A DNA stretch of 6,809 bases from Bacteroidota bacterium (GCA_030836345.1 JAURQA010000107.1:1-6809), one strand, 5' to 3'. Shown: positions 1 to 6,667, counted from the first letter of the stretch. Notes: generated from the sequence alone by a model not told the origin. Numbers and translations: made by a program.

Positions 1-611
1 TGCCAGATGAAGGTTATCTTCAAGGGGTAAGAGATTTATGTACAAAATACAACGTACTATTTATTGCCGATGAAGTGCAAACAGGTATTGCCAGGACAGG
101 ACGATTATATTGCTGCCAACACGCGAATGTAAAACCAGATATGTTAATTCTTGGCAAGGCTCTAAGTGGTGGAGTTATGCCGGTAAGTGCTGTGTTAGCC
201 AATGATGAGGTTATGCTCACTTTAAAGCCCGGTCAGCATGGAAGTACTTTTGGAGGAAATCCTCTGGCTTGTGCAGTAGCCACAGCGGCATTACAGGTAG
301 TTGATGATGAGAACTTAGCTGAAAATGCTCAACGATTGGGAGAGGTTTTTAGGGAGAGAATGCTTCAAATAGATTCTCCTTTAGTGGAATTGGTTCGTGG
401 AAAAGGACTTTTAAATGCGGTGGTTATTAAACCATTTGGTCAGGGTAAAACGGCCTATGATATTTGTTTGTCTTTATTAGATAAAGGCCTATTAGCCAAA
501 CAAACGCATAATCATATCATACGCTTTGCTCCTCCTTTAGTAATTACCGAAGAGCAGCTGCACAGGGCATGCGATATTATTGAGAAAACCATTAAAGCAG
601 CGCATGAATAA
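1..611 (+). CDS. rocD: Ornithine aminotransferase, C-terminal half (5' end outside window)
   Basis: PLP-dependent class III aminotransferase that moves the delta-amino group of ornithine to 2-oxoglutarate, giving glutamate semialdehyde (arginine/ornithine catabolism and proline synthesis; cytosolic). The reading frame is open from base 3 (starting [13 protein letters not shown]) to TAA at 609-611, about 203 codons. The family is usually about 400 residues, so roughly half is missing only because the window begins inside the gene. Visible hallmarks are [10 protein letters not shown], whose Asp (codon 69-71) contacts the PLP pyridine nitrogen; [12 protein letters not shown], whose Lys (codon 156-158) forms the Schiff base; and [13 protein letters not shown], typical of ornithine aminotransferases. 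The C-terminal small domain ([11 protein letters not shown], then [14 protein letters not shown]) is intact. The internal ATG at 75 is not the true start because homology continues upstream. Other class III aminotransferases such as ArgD are the alternative, but GKALSGG...PVSAVLA fits RocD better. Confidence 0.93.
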   Translation, partial: PDEGYLQGVRDLCTKYNVLFIADEVQTGIARTGRLYCCQHANVKPDMLILGKALSGGVMPVSAVLANDEVMLTLKPGQHGSTFGGNPLACAVATAALQVVDDENLAENAQRLGEVFRERMLQIDSPLVELVRGKGLLNAVVIKPFGQGKTAYDICLSLLDKGLLAKQTHNHIIRFAPPLVITEEQLHRACDIIEKTIKAAHE

Positions 612-639
612 GTAAGGCTTATTTTTTAAGATATTTTGT

Positions 640-669
640 TTTGAAAATTAAAAAATAGACCTACTTTTG
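640..669 (+). promoter_or_regulatory. Bacteroidota-type promoter of the tRNA-Leu gene
   Basis: A TTTG at 640-643 and TACTTTTG at 662-669 (matching TAnnTTTG) are 18 bases apart. They fit the -33 and -7 elements described for the primary sigma factor of Bacteroidota. Transcription would begin near 675, about 10 bases before the mature tRNA. This is the only promoter in the window with both elements well matched. Confidence 0.6.
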
Positions 670-684
670 CAAACCAAAATAAGG

Positions 685-767
685 GCCCAGGTGGCGGAAT
701 TGGTAGACGCGCAAGACTTAAAATCTTGTTTCCATTGGAAGTACGAGTTCGATTCTCGTCCTGGGCA
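685..767 (+). tRNA. tRNA-Leu, anticodon UAA
   Basis: It folds as a class II tRNA. The 7-bp acceptor stem pairs 685-691 (GCCCAGG) with 760-766 (CCTGGGC), with A767 as discriminator. The D arm TGGCGGAATTGGTAGACGC is typical of bacterial tRNA-Leu. The anticodon stem pairs CAAGA (712-716) with TCTTG (724-728) around loop CTTAAAA, placing anticodon TAA at 719-721. A long variable arm (TTCC 730-733 with GGAA 737-740) and a T arm (ACGAG 743-747 with CTCGT 755-759, loop TTCGATT) complete it. The 3' CCA is not encoded (ACA follows), so it must be added by tRNA nucleotidyltransferase. It reads the leucine codons UUA and UUG, which are common in this AT-rich genome. Confidence 0.97.
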
Positions 768-779
768 CAAAAACAAAAG

Positions 780-805
780 AGCCAGCTTTTAAAGTTGGCT
801 TTTTG
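780..805 (+). terminator. Intrinsic terminator after tRNA-Leu
   Basis: An inverted repeat AGCCAGCTT (780-788) pairs with AAGTTGGCT (792-800) around a three-base loop, with one G-U pair, and runs into a T tract (800-804). It lies 12 bases downstream of the tRNA 3' end, where a Rho-independent terminator is expected. Confidence 0.8.
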
Positions 806-897
806 TATCTATATAAAGGGCATATGTATTAAAACATTTATCATGCGCTTTATTTTGTGGTGCTGGCACTTTCTTCTATTTATTACACAGAAACATA

Positions 898-917
898 AAT
901 TTCGTTGAATTTCGTTG
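898..917 (+). repeat. Perfect tandem repeat of AATTTCGTTG (2 copies)
   Basis: Two exact adjacent copies of the 10-mer AATTTCGTTG occupy 898-907 and 908-917, about 55 bases upstream of the GH16 start codon. One DNA-helix turn separates the copies, so both present the same face, as tandem activator or repressor half-sites often do. The rest of the 806-970 gap shows no convincing gene. A regulatory role is inferred only from position and period. Confidence 0.55.
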
Positions 918-957
918 AAAATGACTTTCAAAGTAAATTTCTACCTAGGAATATGCT

Positions 958-965
958 TATTTTTG
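958..965 (+). promoter_or_regulatory. Possible -7 element immediately upstream of the GH16 gene
   Basis: TATTTTTG matches TAnnTTTG but ends only five bases before the ATG at 971, and no good TTTG lies at the right distance upstream (only TTTC at 938-941, 16 bases away). If used, it would give an almost leaderless mRNA. In an AT-rich spacer this may be chance. Confidence 0.3.
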
Positions 966-970
966 AATGA

Positions 971-2593
971 ATGAAGAAAACGAATAAAAACTGTCTTGTT
1001 TTTCTTGGATTATTCGCTGCTAACTCAATATCTGCCCAACAAATACGGGATGACTTTGAAGGATCCGGAACTATTAATACTTGGTTTGGAGATGACTGTG
1101 GACTTAATCTATCAGTAAATAATCCTTATAAAAAAGGCATCAATACTTCAGATAAGATTCTTGAATACATGGACTTGGGAGGAAAATATGCCAATGTACG
1201 TTTTGAAACTCAAAGCAACTTTGATTTTACTAAAAACACCAAATTTTCACTAAAGATATATTTACCATCCATGGGGCTGGGAGGATCACAACCCAATCAA
1301 GTTTCACTAAAGCTTCAAGATGGCAGGCTAGGGGAACCTTGGTCCACCCAATGTGAAATTATAAAACCATTGCAATTAGATAAATGGCAGTTGGTTTCAT
1401 TTGATTTTAAAAATGATACATATATAAATTTGAATCCGAATTCTCTACCCCCGACTCAACGGAAAGATTTTAATAGAGTGGTGATTCAACTGAACGGAGA
1501 AGGTAATTCAGATAGAGTTACAGCATATATTGATGATTTTATTTTTGAGAAAAGTGCGGTTCTAGAAGCTGATTTTAATCAATTGGTTTGGTCGGATGAA
1601 TTTGATACAGATGGACCAATCAATGGCAGTAAGTGGTTCCATCAAACAAAGCTTCCCGCTTCTGGGTCCTGGTATAATGGAGAAATACAGCATTATACAG
1701 ATAGAGTAGATAATGCCTTTGTCCAAAACGGTATCTTAAAAGTACAAGCGAAAAGAGAGAGATTCACCAACCAAGGGAAAACGAAACAATTCACCTCAGC
1801 TCGTTTAAATTCTAAATTTGCCTTTAAATATGGTAAAGTGGAATGCAGAGCTAAGTTACCCGCAGGAGTGGTTGGTACTTGGCCTGCCATATGGATGCTT
1901 GCCAAGGATATTAACGAAGATGGAGCGTATTGGGATAATTTAGGTTATGGCAAGGTCTCATGGCCCGCTTGTGGAGAAATTGATATTATGGAGCATTGGG
2001 GGTGGAATCCCAACTATGTTCAAAGCGCCATGCATACGACTTCAAGTCATGGAGGCACGGTGAATAAAGGGGGAAGATTTGTAGCTAATGCAACCAGTAG
2101 TTTCCATATTTATACTTTGGAGTGGACCGCAGAAAAAATGAAATTTATGATAGATGGAATCGTACATTATATCTATCAACCAAGCATAAAAAATGCCGAT
2201 AATTGGCCCTTTGATAAAGAGTTCTATATGCTTCTTAATTTTGCTATTGAACCTAATATTGCTTCAAGTTTTACCCAAGATGCTCTAGAAATTGATTATA
2301 TAAGAGTGTATCAGCATGGCAACCTTTCTAGTAATGCGGTCTCGGAGCAAAAGCTAAGACATTACCCCAATCCCGTAGGCAATACCATGACCATTGAATG
2401 GCCGGCTAGTAAAGGTCTAAATATAGAGGTAAATATATTTGATACTTATGCAAAAAGTGTGTTGAGACCTGCATTTAAATTAAGAAACAATGCTATTGTT
2501 ATCGAGAATCTAGAAGATCTTGCCCAAGGAATTTACATTGCAAGAGTTGAATTTGATGGGAAGGCACAGAGCTTTAAGTTTGTAAAAGAGTAA
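971..2593 (+). CDS. Secreted GH16 endo-glucanase (laminarinase-like) with T9SS type A sorting domain
   Basis: Predicted retaining endo-glycosidase, most likely a beta-1,3-glucanase (laminarinase), exported through Sec and then the type IX system. The 540 residues comprise a signal peptide (about 1-22; MKKTNK, hydrophobic core, SISA before QQ); a beta-rich domain (about 25-200) that I cannot assign to a named family and that resembles a carbohydrate-binding jelly-roll; GH16 (about 205-448); and a C-terminal sorting domain (about 460-540, with YPNPV at 465 and ending FKFVKE). The GH16 active site is GEIDIMEHWG, with nucleophile E336, D338 and acid/base E341. The ExDxME spacing is the laminarinase/lichenase-branch form with the extra residue. 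Other matches are SARLNSKFAFKYGKVECRAKLPAG, WPAIWML and DYIRVYQ. The ATG at 971 is chosen because the signal peptide starts there; no Shine-Dalgarno is seen, which is normal in this phylum. The gene stands alone, with no transporter or SusCD partner in view. Substrate could also be mixed-linkage glucan or another polysaccharide; GH16 membership is secure. Confidence 0.93.
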   Translation: MKKTNKNCLVFLGLFAANSISAQQIRDDFEGSGTINTWFGDDCGLNLSVNNPYKKGINTSDKILEYMDLGGKYANVRFETQSNFDFTKNTKFSLKIYLPSMGLGGSQPNQVSLKLQDGRLGEPWSTQCEIIKPLQLDKWQLVSFDFKNDTYINLNPNSLPPTQRKDFNRVVIQLNGEGNSDRVTAYIDDFIFEKSAVLEADFNQLVWSDEFDTDGPINGSKWFHQTKLPASGSWYNGEIQHYTDRVDNAFVQNGILKVQAKRERFTNQGKTKQFTSARLNSKFAFKYGKVECRAKLPAGVVGTWPAIWMLAKDINEDGAYWDNLGYGKVSWPACGEIDIMEHWGWNPNYVQSAMHTTSSHGGTVNKGGRFVANATSSFHIYTLEWTAEKMKFMIDGIVHYIYQPSIKNADNWPFDKEFYMLLNFAIEPNIASSFTQDALEIDYIRVYQHGNLSSNAVSEQKLRHYPNPVGNTMTIEWPASKGLNIEVNIFDTYAKSVLRPAFKLRNNAIVIENLEDLAQGIYIARVEFDGKAQSFKFVKE

Positions 2594-2701
2594 GCGACTA
2601 AGAATGACATGTCTGAAGGCATGATTTTATAAAAAAGGCCAAGGTGTAGAATGTAGCGCTGTTGATAATTTTACCAGGAAGGTTCCTGTATGTAGGGTTT
2701 G

Positions 2702-2730
2702 AAAATCAAACTACTCGATGGTTTGATTTT
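2702..2730 (+). terminator. Possible weak terminator downstream of the GH16 gene
   Basis: AAAATCAAAC (2702-2711) is an exact inverted repeat of GTTTGATTTT (2721-2730) across a 9-base spacer that can add a T-G and an A-T pair. Outer A and T runs on the two arms resemble a bidirectional intrinsic terminator. The stem is poor in GC and lies 108 bases after the GH16 stop codon, so it could instead be a regulator binding site or chance. Confidence 0.4.
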
Positions 2731-2754
2731 AGTATCTGTAGAGATGATTTTAGT
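2724..2754 (+). repeat. Direct repeat TGATTTTAGT, 21-bp period
   Basis: The 10-mer TGATTTTAGT occurs exactly at 2724-2733 and 2745-2754, start-to-start distance 21 bases, or two helical turns. A third partial copy (TGATTTTA) is at 2622-2629 and an inverted one (AAAATCA) at 2702-2708. The first copy overlaps the right arm of the hairpin. Being upstream of the BatA-like operon, these may be operator-like sites, but composition is AT-rich and no regulator is identified. Confidence 0.4.
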
Positions 2755-2768
2755 TTACTTATCCTTTT

Positions 2769-2792
2769 ATTCGTATAAAAATTCGTATAAAT
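2769..2792 (+). repeat. Tandem 12-bp repeat ATTCGTATAAAW (2 copies)
   Basis: ATTCGTATAAAA (2769-2780) is followed directly by ATTCGTATAAAT (2781-2792), identical at 11 of 12 positions. It lies about 47-70 bases before the -7 element of the BatA-like operon, a common location for an activator or upstream element. The function is not known. The octamer AATTTCGT, found twice upstream of the GH16 gene, recurs just after it at 2796-2803. Confidence 0.5.
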
Positions 2793-2838
2793 CTCAATTT
2801 CGTCTCAGACTATTTAAATCTTAACTCTCCAATAATCT

Positions 2839-2846
2839 TATCTTTG
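2839..2846 (+). promoter_or_regulatory. Bacteroidota -7 element for the BatA-like operon
   Basis: TATCTTTG is an exact TAnnTTTG match. The best -33 candidate is TTTA at 2813-2816, 22 bases upstream and one mismatch from TTTG. The ATG begins only five bases after the G (2846 to 2851), so transcription would start at or close to the start codon, implying a leaderless or nearly leaderless mRNA. Confidence 0.5.
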
Positions 2847-2850
2847 CATC

Positions 2851-4839
2851 ATGTATTTTGGGAATAGCATTTTTTTGTGGGCCTTTATTTTATTGGCTAT
2901 TCCCATCATAGTCCATTTGGTGAGGCTAAGGAAACTAAATATCATCAAGTTTTCCTCTTTTAAATTTCTTCGAAAGACGGCTGAGCAAGGTGCAAAACCT
3001 AAAAAATTACTAAGGTATTTAATTCTTGCATCTAGGCTTTTTGCATTTTCTTGTTTGATCTTTGCATTTGCTATGCCCTCATGCAATCAACAGTTTGTTA
3101 AGGCGAGTAAAATCATTGTTGGGATTTATTTTGACAACAGTTTGAGCATGGCAGGATTGGAGAGTGATCCTTTGGTCTTCAGCAAGCACAAAGAACATGT
3201 ACGGACGATTATACGAAACCTCCCCCTATCAGCAGAAATAAAGCTCATTACTCAGAGTAGTTTTGGAGGAGCCAGCAACTCGCTTTCGGTAAGTCAAGCA
3301 GAGGAGGTTTTGGATCGGGTAAAACCCAGTAACCTTTCTCAGCCCATGGCTGTTTTGCTAAAAAGATTGATTTTTAGTATGGATAAAGAATCAGGAGCCA
3401 CCAGGGAAATATACATCGTCAGTGATTTTCAGAAAGGGTCATTGGGCCACCTAAAAGGCTTAGATATAAAAGGCAAGAATGTTCACGCTTTTTATACTCC
3501 CTTACAAAATATTAAGAACCTATCCATTGACACTGCTTGGATAAAAAATCCTGTTTTACTTAGAGGTGAACCCGTATCTATTGAGTTTTCTGTTCAAAAT
3601 AACTCGAATGAGGATGCGAATAATATTCCTATTAAACTAGTGAACAAGAATGTTCAATTGGGGATGGTTTCTCTGTCTATACCGGCTAAATCTAAGCGTT
3701 CTTCGTCTTTTATGATGGCTTATAAATCTGGGTTTGAGGACTTATATATATCATTGAATGACAATGGATTTTCTTTTGATAATGTACTGTTTGTGAATCC
3801 TGGAGAAGCTCCTGTTATGAAAATAAAGCATGTAGGAGTCCCCAATAAATATGTGACACAGGTCTTGGTAAACCAAGACGTTTTTAAGCCGGTGAATCAA
3901 GATGCGGATCGCATGGTTTGTGCAGAGTGCAGTAGAACAGAATTTACCCAAAGAATAGTCCCCTTTGTTCAAGAGGGTGGTGTGGCTTTGGTAAGCCTAT
4001 CGCCGGAAAATGCAGGCTCGGAGATGGCCCAATTTCTTGGGGTAAAAGAATTAAAACTGAGAACCGGTACTTTTAGTATTTCAAATAAATCTTTGACTCA
4101 TCCATTTTTTGGAGCTGTTTTTAAGTCTACTCCAGAGAATATGAGCCTTCCTCCCGTTTTTAGTTACTATTCCACAGGAGGAAATACGGGTTATGCAGAG
4201 CCCATTTTAAGTTTGAATAATGGAGATGCTTTTTTTATGAAAATAAATAAAGGCAAAGGGCAGTTATACCTTCTTATGGCCCCTATGAACCGTACATCAA
4301 GTTCTTGGGTTGAATCGAGTTTGTTTTTACCCACGCTTACCCAGGCTCTATTGCCCTCGGCAGGTAGTTTGGCGGTTTATGGTTTGCTCTCAGAGACCTC
4401 CCCTGTGGGTTTACATGTAGCAATAGAAAATAATGATAAAGAATATCTCCTTAGAGGCAATGGGTCGGAAAGCCAAGCAAGTATTTCTAAGGGTAACCGA
4501 GGGGCTGCGCTTCACGTATCTCAATATGTTCATGAACCGGGGACTTATGAAATTTTAAATAAAGAGAACAACAGAGTCCTTGATCGGGTTGCTCTTAACA
4601 TAAATAGAAGTGAGAGTGAAACAGCAAGCGAAAGTAGAGAAGTAATATCTGCACAAATTCCTTCTCTAAACTGGCTTGGAACTGATTCTGAAACCTCAGA
4701 ATTTACCTCTAAAAGTGTTTCTAAAAAGAGTGGTGGTCTTTGGCGTTTGTTTATATGGCTTGCAGCTGCTTTTTTTGTAATAGAAATGGTTTTAGTACTT
4801 CTCAAGCAAAACCCCAAATTCTTTAAATCAGATTCATGA
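2851..4839 (+). CDS. BatA-like von Willebrand A membrane protein
   Basis: Membrane-anchored protein of the BatA/aerotolerance-regulator type. The function of these stand-alone Bacteroidota members is not established. The N-terminus is the typical double-transmembrane module: helix 1 at about 5-23 (FLWAFILLAIPIIVHLVRLRK), a basic loop with FSSFKFLRK, and helix 2 at about 54-75. A VWA domain (about 88-215) follows with the MIDAS motif DNSLS (D95, S97, S99) and the characteristic IYIVSDFQKGS (D192). After it come an Ig/CARDB-like beta region (about 227-316), a segment resembling the glutamine-amidotransferase-like fold of the family (about 325-395, RIVPFVQEGGVALVS), a further beta-rich periplasmic part, and a C-terminal helix (about 633-651) ending in a lysine-rich tail. 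The 662-residue length fits long BatA homologues with a returning helix. The start at 2851 fits the family N-terminus. The stop overlaps the next gene's ATG (ATGA), so the two are likely translationally coupled. No moxR, batB or TPR partner is in view. Confidence 0.88.
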   Translation: MYFGNSIFLWAFILLAIPIIVHLVRLRKLNIIKFSSFKFLRKTAEQGAKPKKLLRYLILASRLFAFSCLIFAFAMPSCNQQFVKASKIIVGIYFDNSLSMAGLESDPLVFSKHKEHVRTIIRNLPLSAEIKLITQSSFGGASNSLSVSQAEEVLDRVKPSNLSQPMAVLLKRLIFSMDKESGATREIYIVSDFQKGSLGHLKGLDIKGKNVHAFYTPLQNIKNLSIDTAWIKNPVLLRGEPVSIEFSVQNNSNEDANNIPIKLVNKNVQLGMVSLSIPAKSKRSSSFMMAYKSGFEDLYISLNDNGFSFDNVLFVNPGEAPVMKIKHVGVPNKYVTQVLVNQDVFKPVNQDADRMVCAECSRTEFTQRIVPFVQEGGVALVSLSPENAGSEMAQFLGVKELKLRTGTFSISNKSLTHPFFGAVFKSTPENMSLPPVFSYYSTGGNTGYAEPILSLNNGDAFFMKINKGKGQLYLLMAPMNRTSSSWVESSLFLPTLTQALLPSAGSLAVYGLLSETSPVGLHVAIENNDKEYLLRGNGSESQASISKGNRGAALHVSQYVHEPGTYEILNKENNRVLDRVALNINRSESETASESREVISAQIPSLNWLGTDSETSEFTSKSVSKKSGGLWRLFIWLAAAFFVIEMVLVLLKQNPKFFKSDS

Positions 4840-6089
4840 AATCCTTTTTGATAAAAAATACTCGTATATGTGACCCAACAAATTCACAGCATAAAAAAGT
4901 AGTGGATATTTTGGTTGAGAATGGGGTGGTTCAGTCCATTGGAAAATTAAATTCAACAGATGTAAAAATCATAGATATGGACGGCGCATGGTGTTTTCCA
5001 GGTTGGGTAGACAGTTTAAGCTATTGCGGATCGCCGGGTAATGAAGAGGATGAGACCTTTGAATCATTAGAAAAAACGGCTTTGGCAGGTGGATTTACCA
5101 GTATTGCTGTGGTTTTTGGAAGGGAAGAAACCTCCCAGAATGGTTCGGATATTAGAAGTTTGAGGGAAGCAGTAAGGAACGCATCCATTTGCATATTGCC
5201 TATTGGTAATTTAAGTAAAAGTAGAAAAGGCATGGAACTGGCAGAATTGCATGACATGCAAAGCCAAGGAGCTGTGGCTTTTTTTGATGGCACTGAGAAC
5301 CTCCTGCAGTCTGCTCTTAAACCAATTGTTGCAGATTACAGCCAATCCGTTGAGGGAATTGTTTACATGTGGCCTTGGGAGGAAAATCAGACTCCGGGAG
5401 CTATTGTTAACCAAAGTGCAAATACAACTGCCCTGGGGTTGAAAGGCTTCCATTCGAGTATGGAAGGTTCGCAAATAGCTGCAGATGTAGCTCTCTTTGA
5501 AAAACACGAGGCCAAAGCTTATTTTCCTTATGTAACGACTGAAGAAGCCAGTATTATTGCTAAGAAAAATAAAACACAAATTTTTGGAACTCCCATTTAT
5601 AATGTGAGGTACTCTGATGATGCATTGTCTGATTTTGATGAAAATTTAAAGGTGATGCCTCCCTTAAGAGGAAAAGCTCATACACAAAAGATACGAAAGG
5701 CCATTGAAAATGGAATTATAAAAGCAGTTTGTAGCAATCATGTTCCTTTAAATCAGGAAATGAAAGAACGAGAATTTTTATACGCTTCCTTTGGAGCAGC
5801 ATCGCTCCAGGTGGTGGGTTCGGAATTATACGTGGCCTTGGGTAAGGATGCCTTCATGGAATGCGCATCTCAGTTGCTGTCCTATGGAGGATCTGAAATT
5901 TTAGGATTGCCCAGCAATGCCATTAAAGAAGGCAATGGAGCGAATATGACTTTTTTCGATCCTGCTAAAAATTGGACTTTGAACGCGGATAGTAATAAAA
6001 GCTTGAGCAAAAATTATCCCGCGTGGAATAAAGAACTCATGGGTAAAGTAATGCATGTAGTTGCACAAGGTAAACTGCATTCACTCTAA
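4836..6089 (+). CDS. Dihydroorotase-like protein, predicted catalytically inactive
   Basis: 417 residues with the full-length fold of class I dihydroorotase/amidohydrolase. Family landmarks are present: an N-terminal beta-sandwich strand (MKSFLIKNTRICDP), FPGWVD, AGGFTS, an ILPIGNLSKSRKGMELAEL segment, KVMPPLR, and C-terminal ILGLPSNAIKEGNGANMTFFDP. However, active-site positions are replaced. The metal-binding HxH after PGxxD is L61-S62-Y63 and the substrate Arg is G65. The histidine of HxED is P180 in PWEEN, and HVST has become YVTT (Y232). The HH of TPHHL is Y255-N256, and SDHAPH is SNHVPL, with N301 for the essential Asp and L305 for the second His. It therefore should not bind the usual zinc pair nor cyclise carbamoyl-aspartate. 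Non-catalytic dihydroorotase homologues are known, such as Pseudomonas PyrC', which supports aspartate transcarbamoylase assembly. Whether this one does so is inference. It overlaps the BatA-like gene by 4 bases. Automatic pipelines would probably name it pyrC. Confidence 0.88.
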   Translation: MKSFLIKNTRICDPTNSQHKKVVDILVENGVVQSIGKLNSTDVKIIDMDGAWCFPGWVDSLSYCGSPGNEEDETFESLEKTALAGGFTSIAVVFGREETSQNGSDIRSLREAVRNASICILPIGNLSKSRKGMELAELHDMQSQGAVAFFDGTENLLQSALKPIVADYSQSVEGIVYMWPWEENQTPGAIVNQSANTTALGLKGFHSSMEGSQIAADVALFEKHEAKAYFPYVTTEEASIIAKKNKTQIFGTPIYNVRYSDDALSDFDENLKVMPPLRGKAHTQKIRKAIENGIIKAVCSNHVPLNQEMKEREFLYASFGAASLQVVGSELYVALGKDAFMECASQLLSYGGSEILGLPSNAIKEGNGANMTFFDPAKNWTLNADSNKSLSKNYPAWNKELMGKVMHVVAQGKLHSL

Positions 6090-6121
6090 GTATAGAGAGA
6101 ATCTAAGGTCTTAAATTAAAA

Positions 6122-6667
6122 ATGCTTCATAAATTAATTCATCAACCCTTCGTGAAATTCGGGCTTCTTTCAGGAGCTGTAATTTTTATAGTAAAAGCCT
6201 CTATTTATGCCACTGGTAATTTATCCTACCGGTTTAATCCAGTGTATACTTTAGGAACGGCAGTACTTATTATTCTTGGTATCACCTTGTCTTTTAGGGA
6301 TTCTTCGGAAGTTAAATTGAGTAATTACTTGTTCAAAGGACTGGCTTTAGTGGTCATAGTTGTGTCCTTGTCTAGCACCTGCGATCAATTATTTTATCAG
6401 CTAAATCCAGAAATCCCAATGAATATTAAAGCTTTAACAGTAGAGCAGTTTGAAGAGCTAGAATCGAAGTTTGATGGTTCTGTTTTTGAGGAGGGTAAAA
6501 AAGAGTTGATCAAGTCCAATCCCAATGATATGGTTGGTTTTATGCCATTTGCACTGTATATATTTAATGCGAGTTTGCTAAATTTCTTTACTGTTTTTGG
6601 GGTGAGTCTTTACTTTTGGTTGCGCGTTCGAAAGGCCAACCGTCACATAGGACATATAGATCAATAA
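6122..6667 (+). CDS. DUF4199-like four-helix membrane protein
   Basis: Small integral membrane protein of unknown function, 181 residues. Four hydrophobic segments are visible: about 11-30 (VKFGLLSGAVIFIV), 39-58, 71-88 and 145-167. A longer polar loop (about 93-140, rich in Glu and Lys, including VEQFEELESKFDG) lies between helices 3 and 4, probably on the outer face of the inner membrane. The opening KFGLLSGA, the helix order and the length are typical of the DUF4199 family, which is common in Bacteroidota. The C-terminus (RVRKANRHIGHIDQ) is positively charged and likely cytoplasmic. It starts 32 bases after the dihydroorotase-like gene with no terminator between them, so co-transcription is likely. 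No Shine-Dalgarno is seen; an A-rich stretch precedes the ATG. The DUF4199 assignment comes from pattern memory, while the membrane topology is visible. Confidence 0.75.
   Translation: MLHKLIHQPFVKFGLLSGAVIFIVKASIYATGNLSYRFNPVYTLGTAVLIILGITLSFRDSSEVKLSNYLFKGLALVVIVVSLSSTCDQLFYQLNPEIPMNIKALTVEQFEELESKFDGSVFEEGKKELIKSNPNDMVGFMPFALYIFNASLLNFFTVFGVSLYFWLRVRKANRHIGHIDQ

Noticed and set aside
612..639. Possible terminator after rocD (CTTA-TTTTT-TAAG)
   Set aside because: The stem is four AT-rich pairs and would not be stable; no supported terminator is visible for rocD.
685..767. tRNA-Leu as an integration (att) site
   Set aside because: No duplicated tRNA 3' end, integrase or change in gene character follows within the window; ordinary chromosomal genes continue.
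726..908. Open frame of 60 codons on the + strand
   Set aside because: It begins inside the tRNA-Leu anticodon arm and runs through its terminator; the protein resembles nothing recognisable.
967..990. Alternative ATG at 967 just before the GH16 start
   Set aside because: It is in another frame and stops after six codons; the ATG at 971 gives the signal peptide.
2675..2688. Inverted repeat CAGGAA-GG-TTCCTG
   Set aside because: The stem is only 5 bp with a realistic loop and no T tract follows, so it is not a terminator; it is too short to claim as an operator.
2838..3086. 82-codon open frame on the - strand over the BatA-like N-terminus
   Set aside because: It is antisense to conserved transmembrane segments and overlaps the proposed promoter; treated as a shadow.
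5211..5579. 122-codon open frame on the - strand
   Set aside because: It is antisense to the well-supported dihydroorotase-like gene and shows no protein-family pattern. The same applies to the antisense frames at 1693-1905, 3751-3972, 4545-4817, 5021-5293 and 6578-6805.
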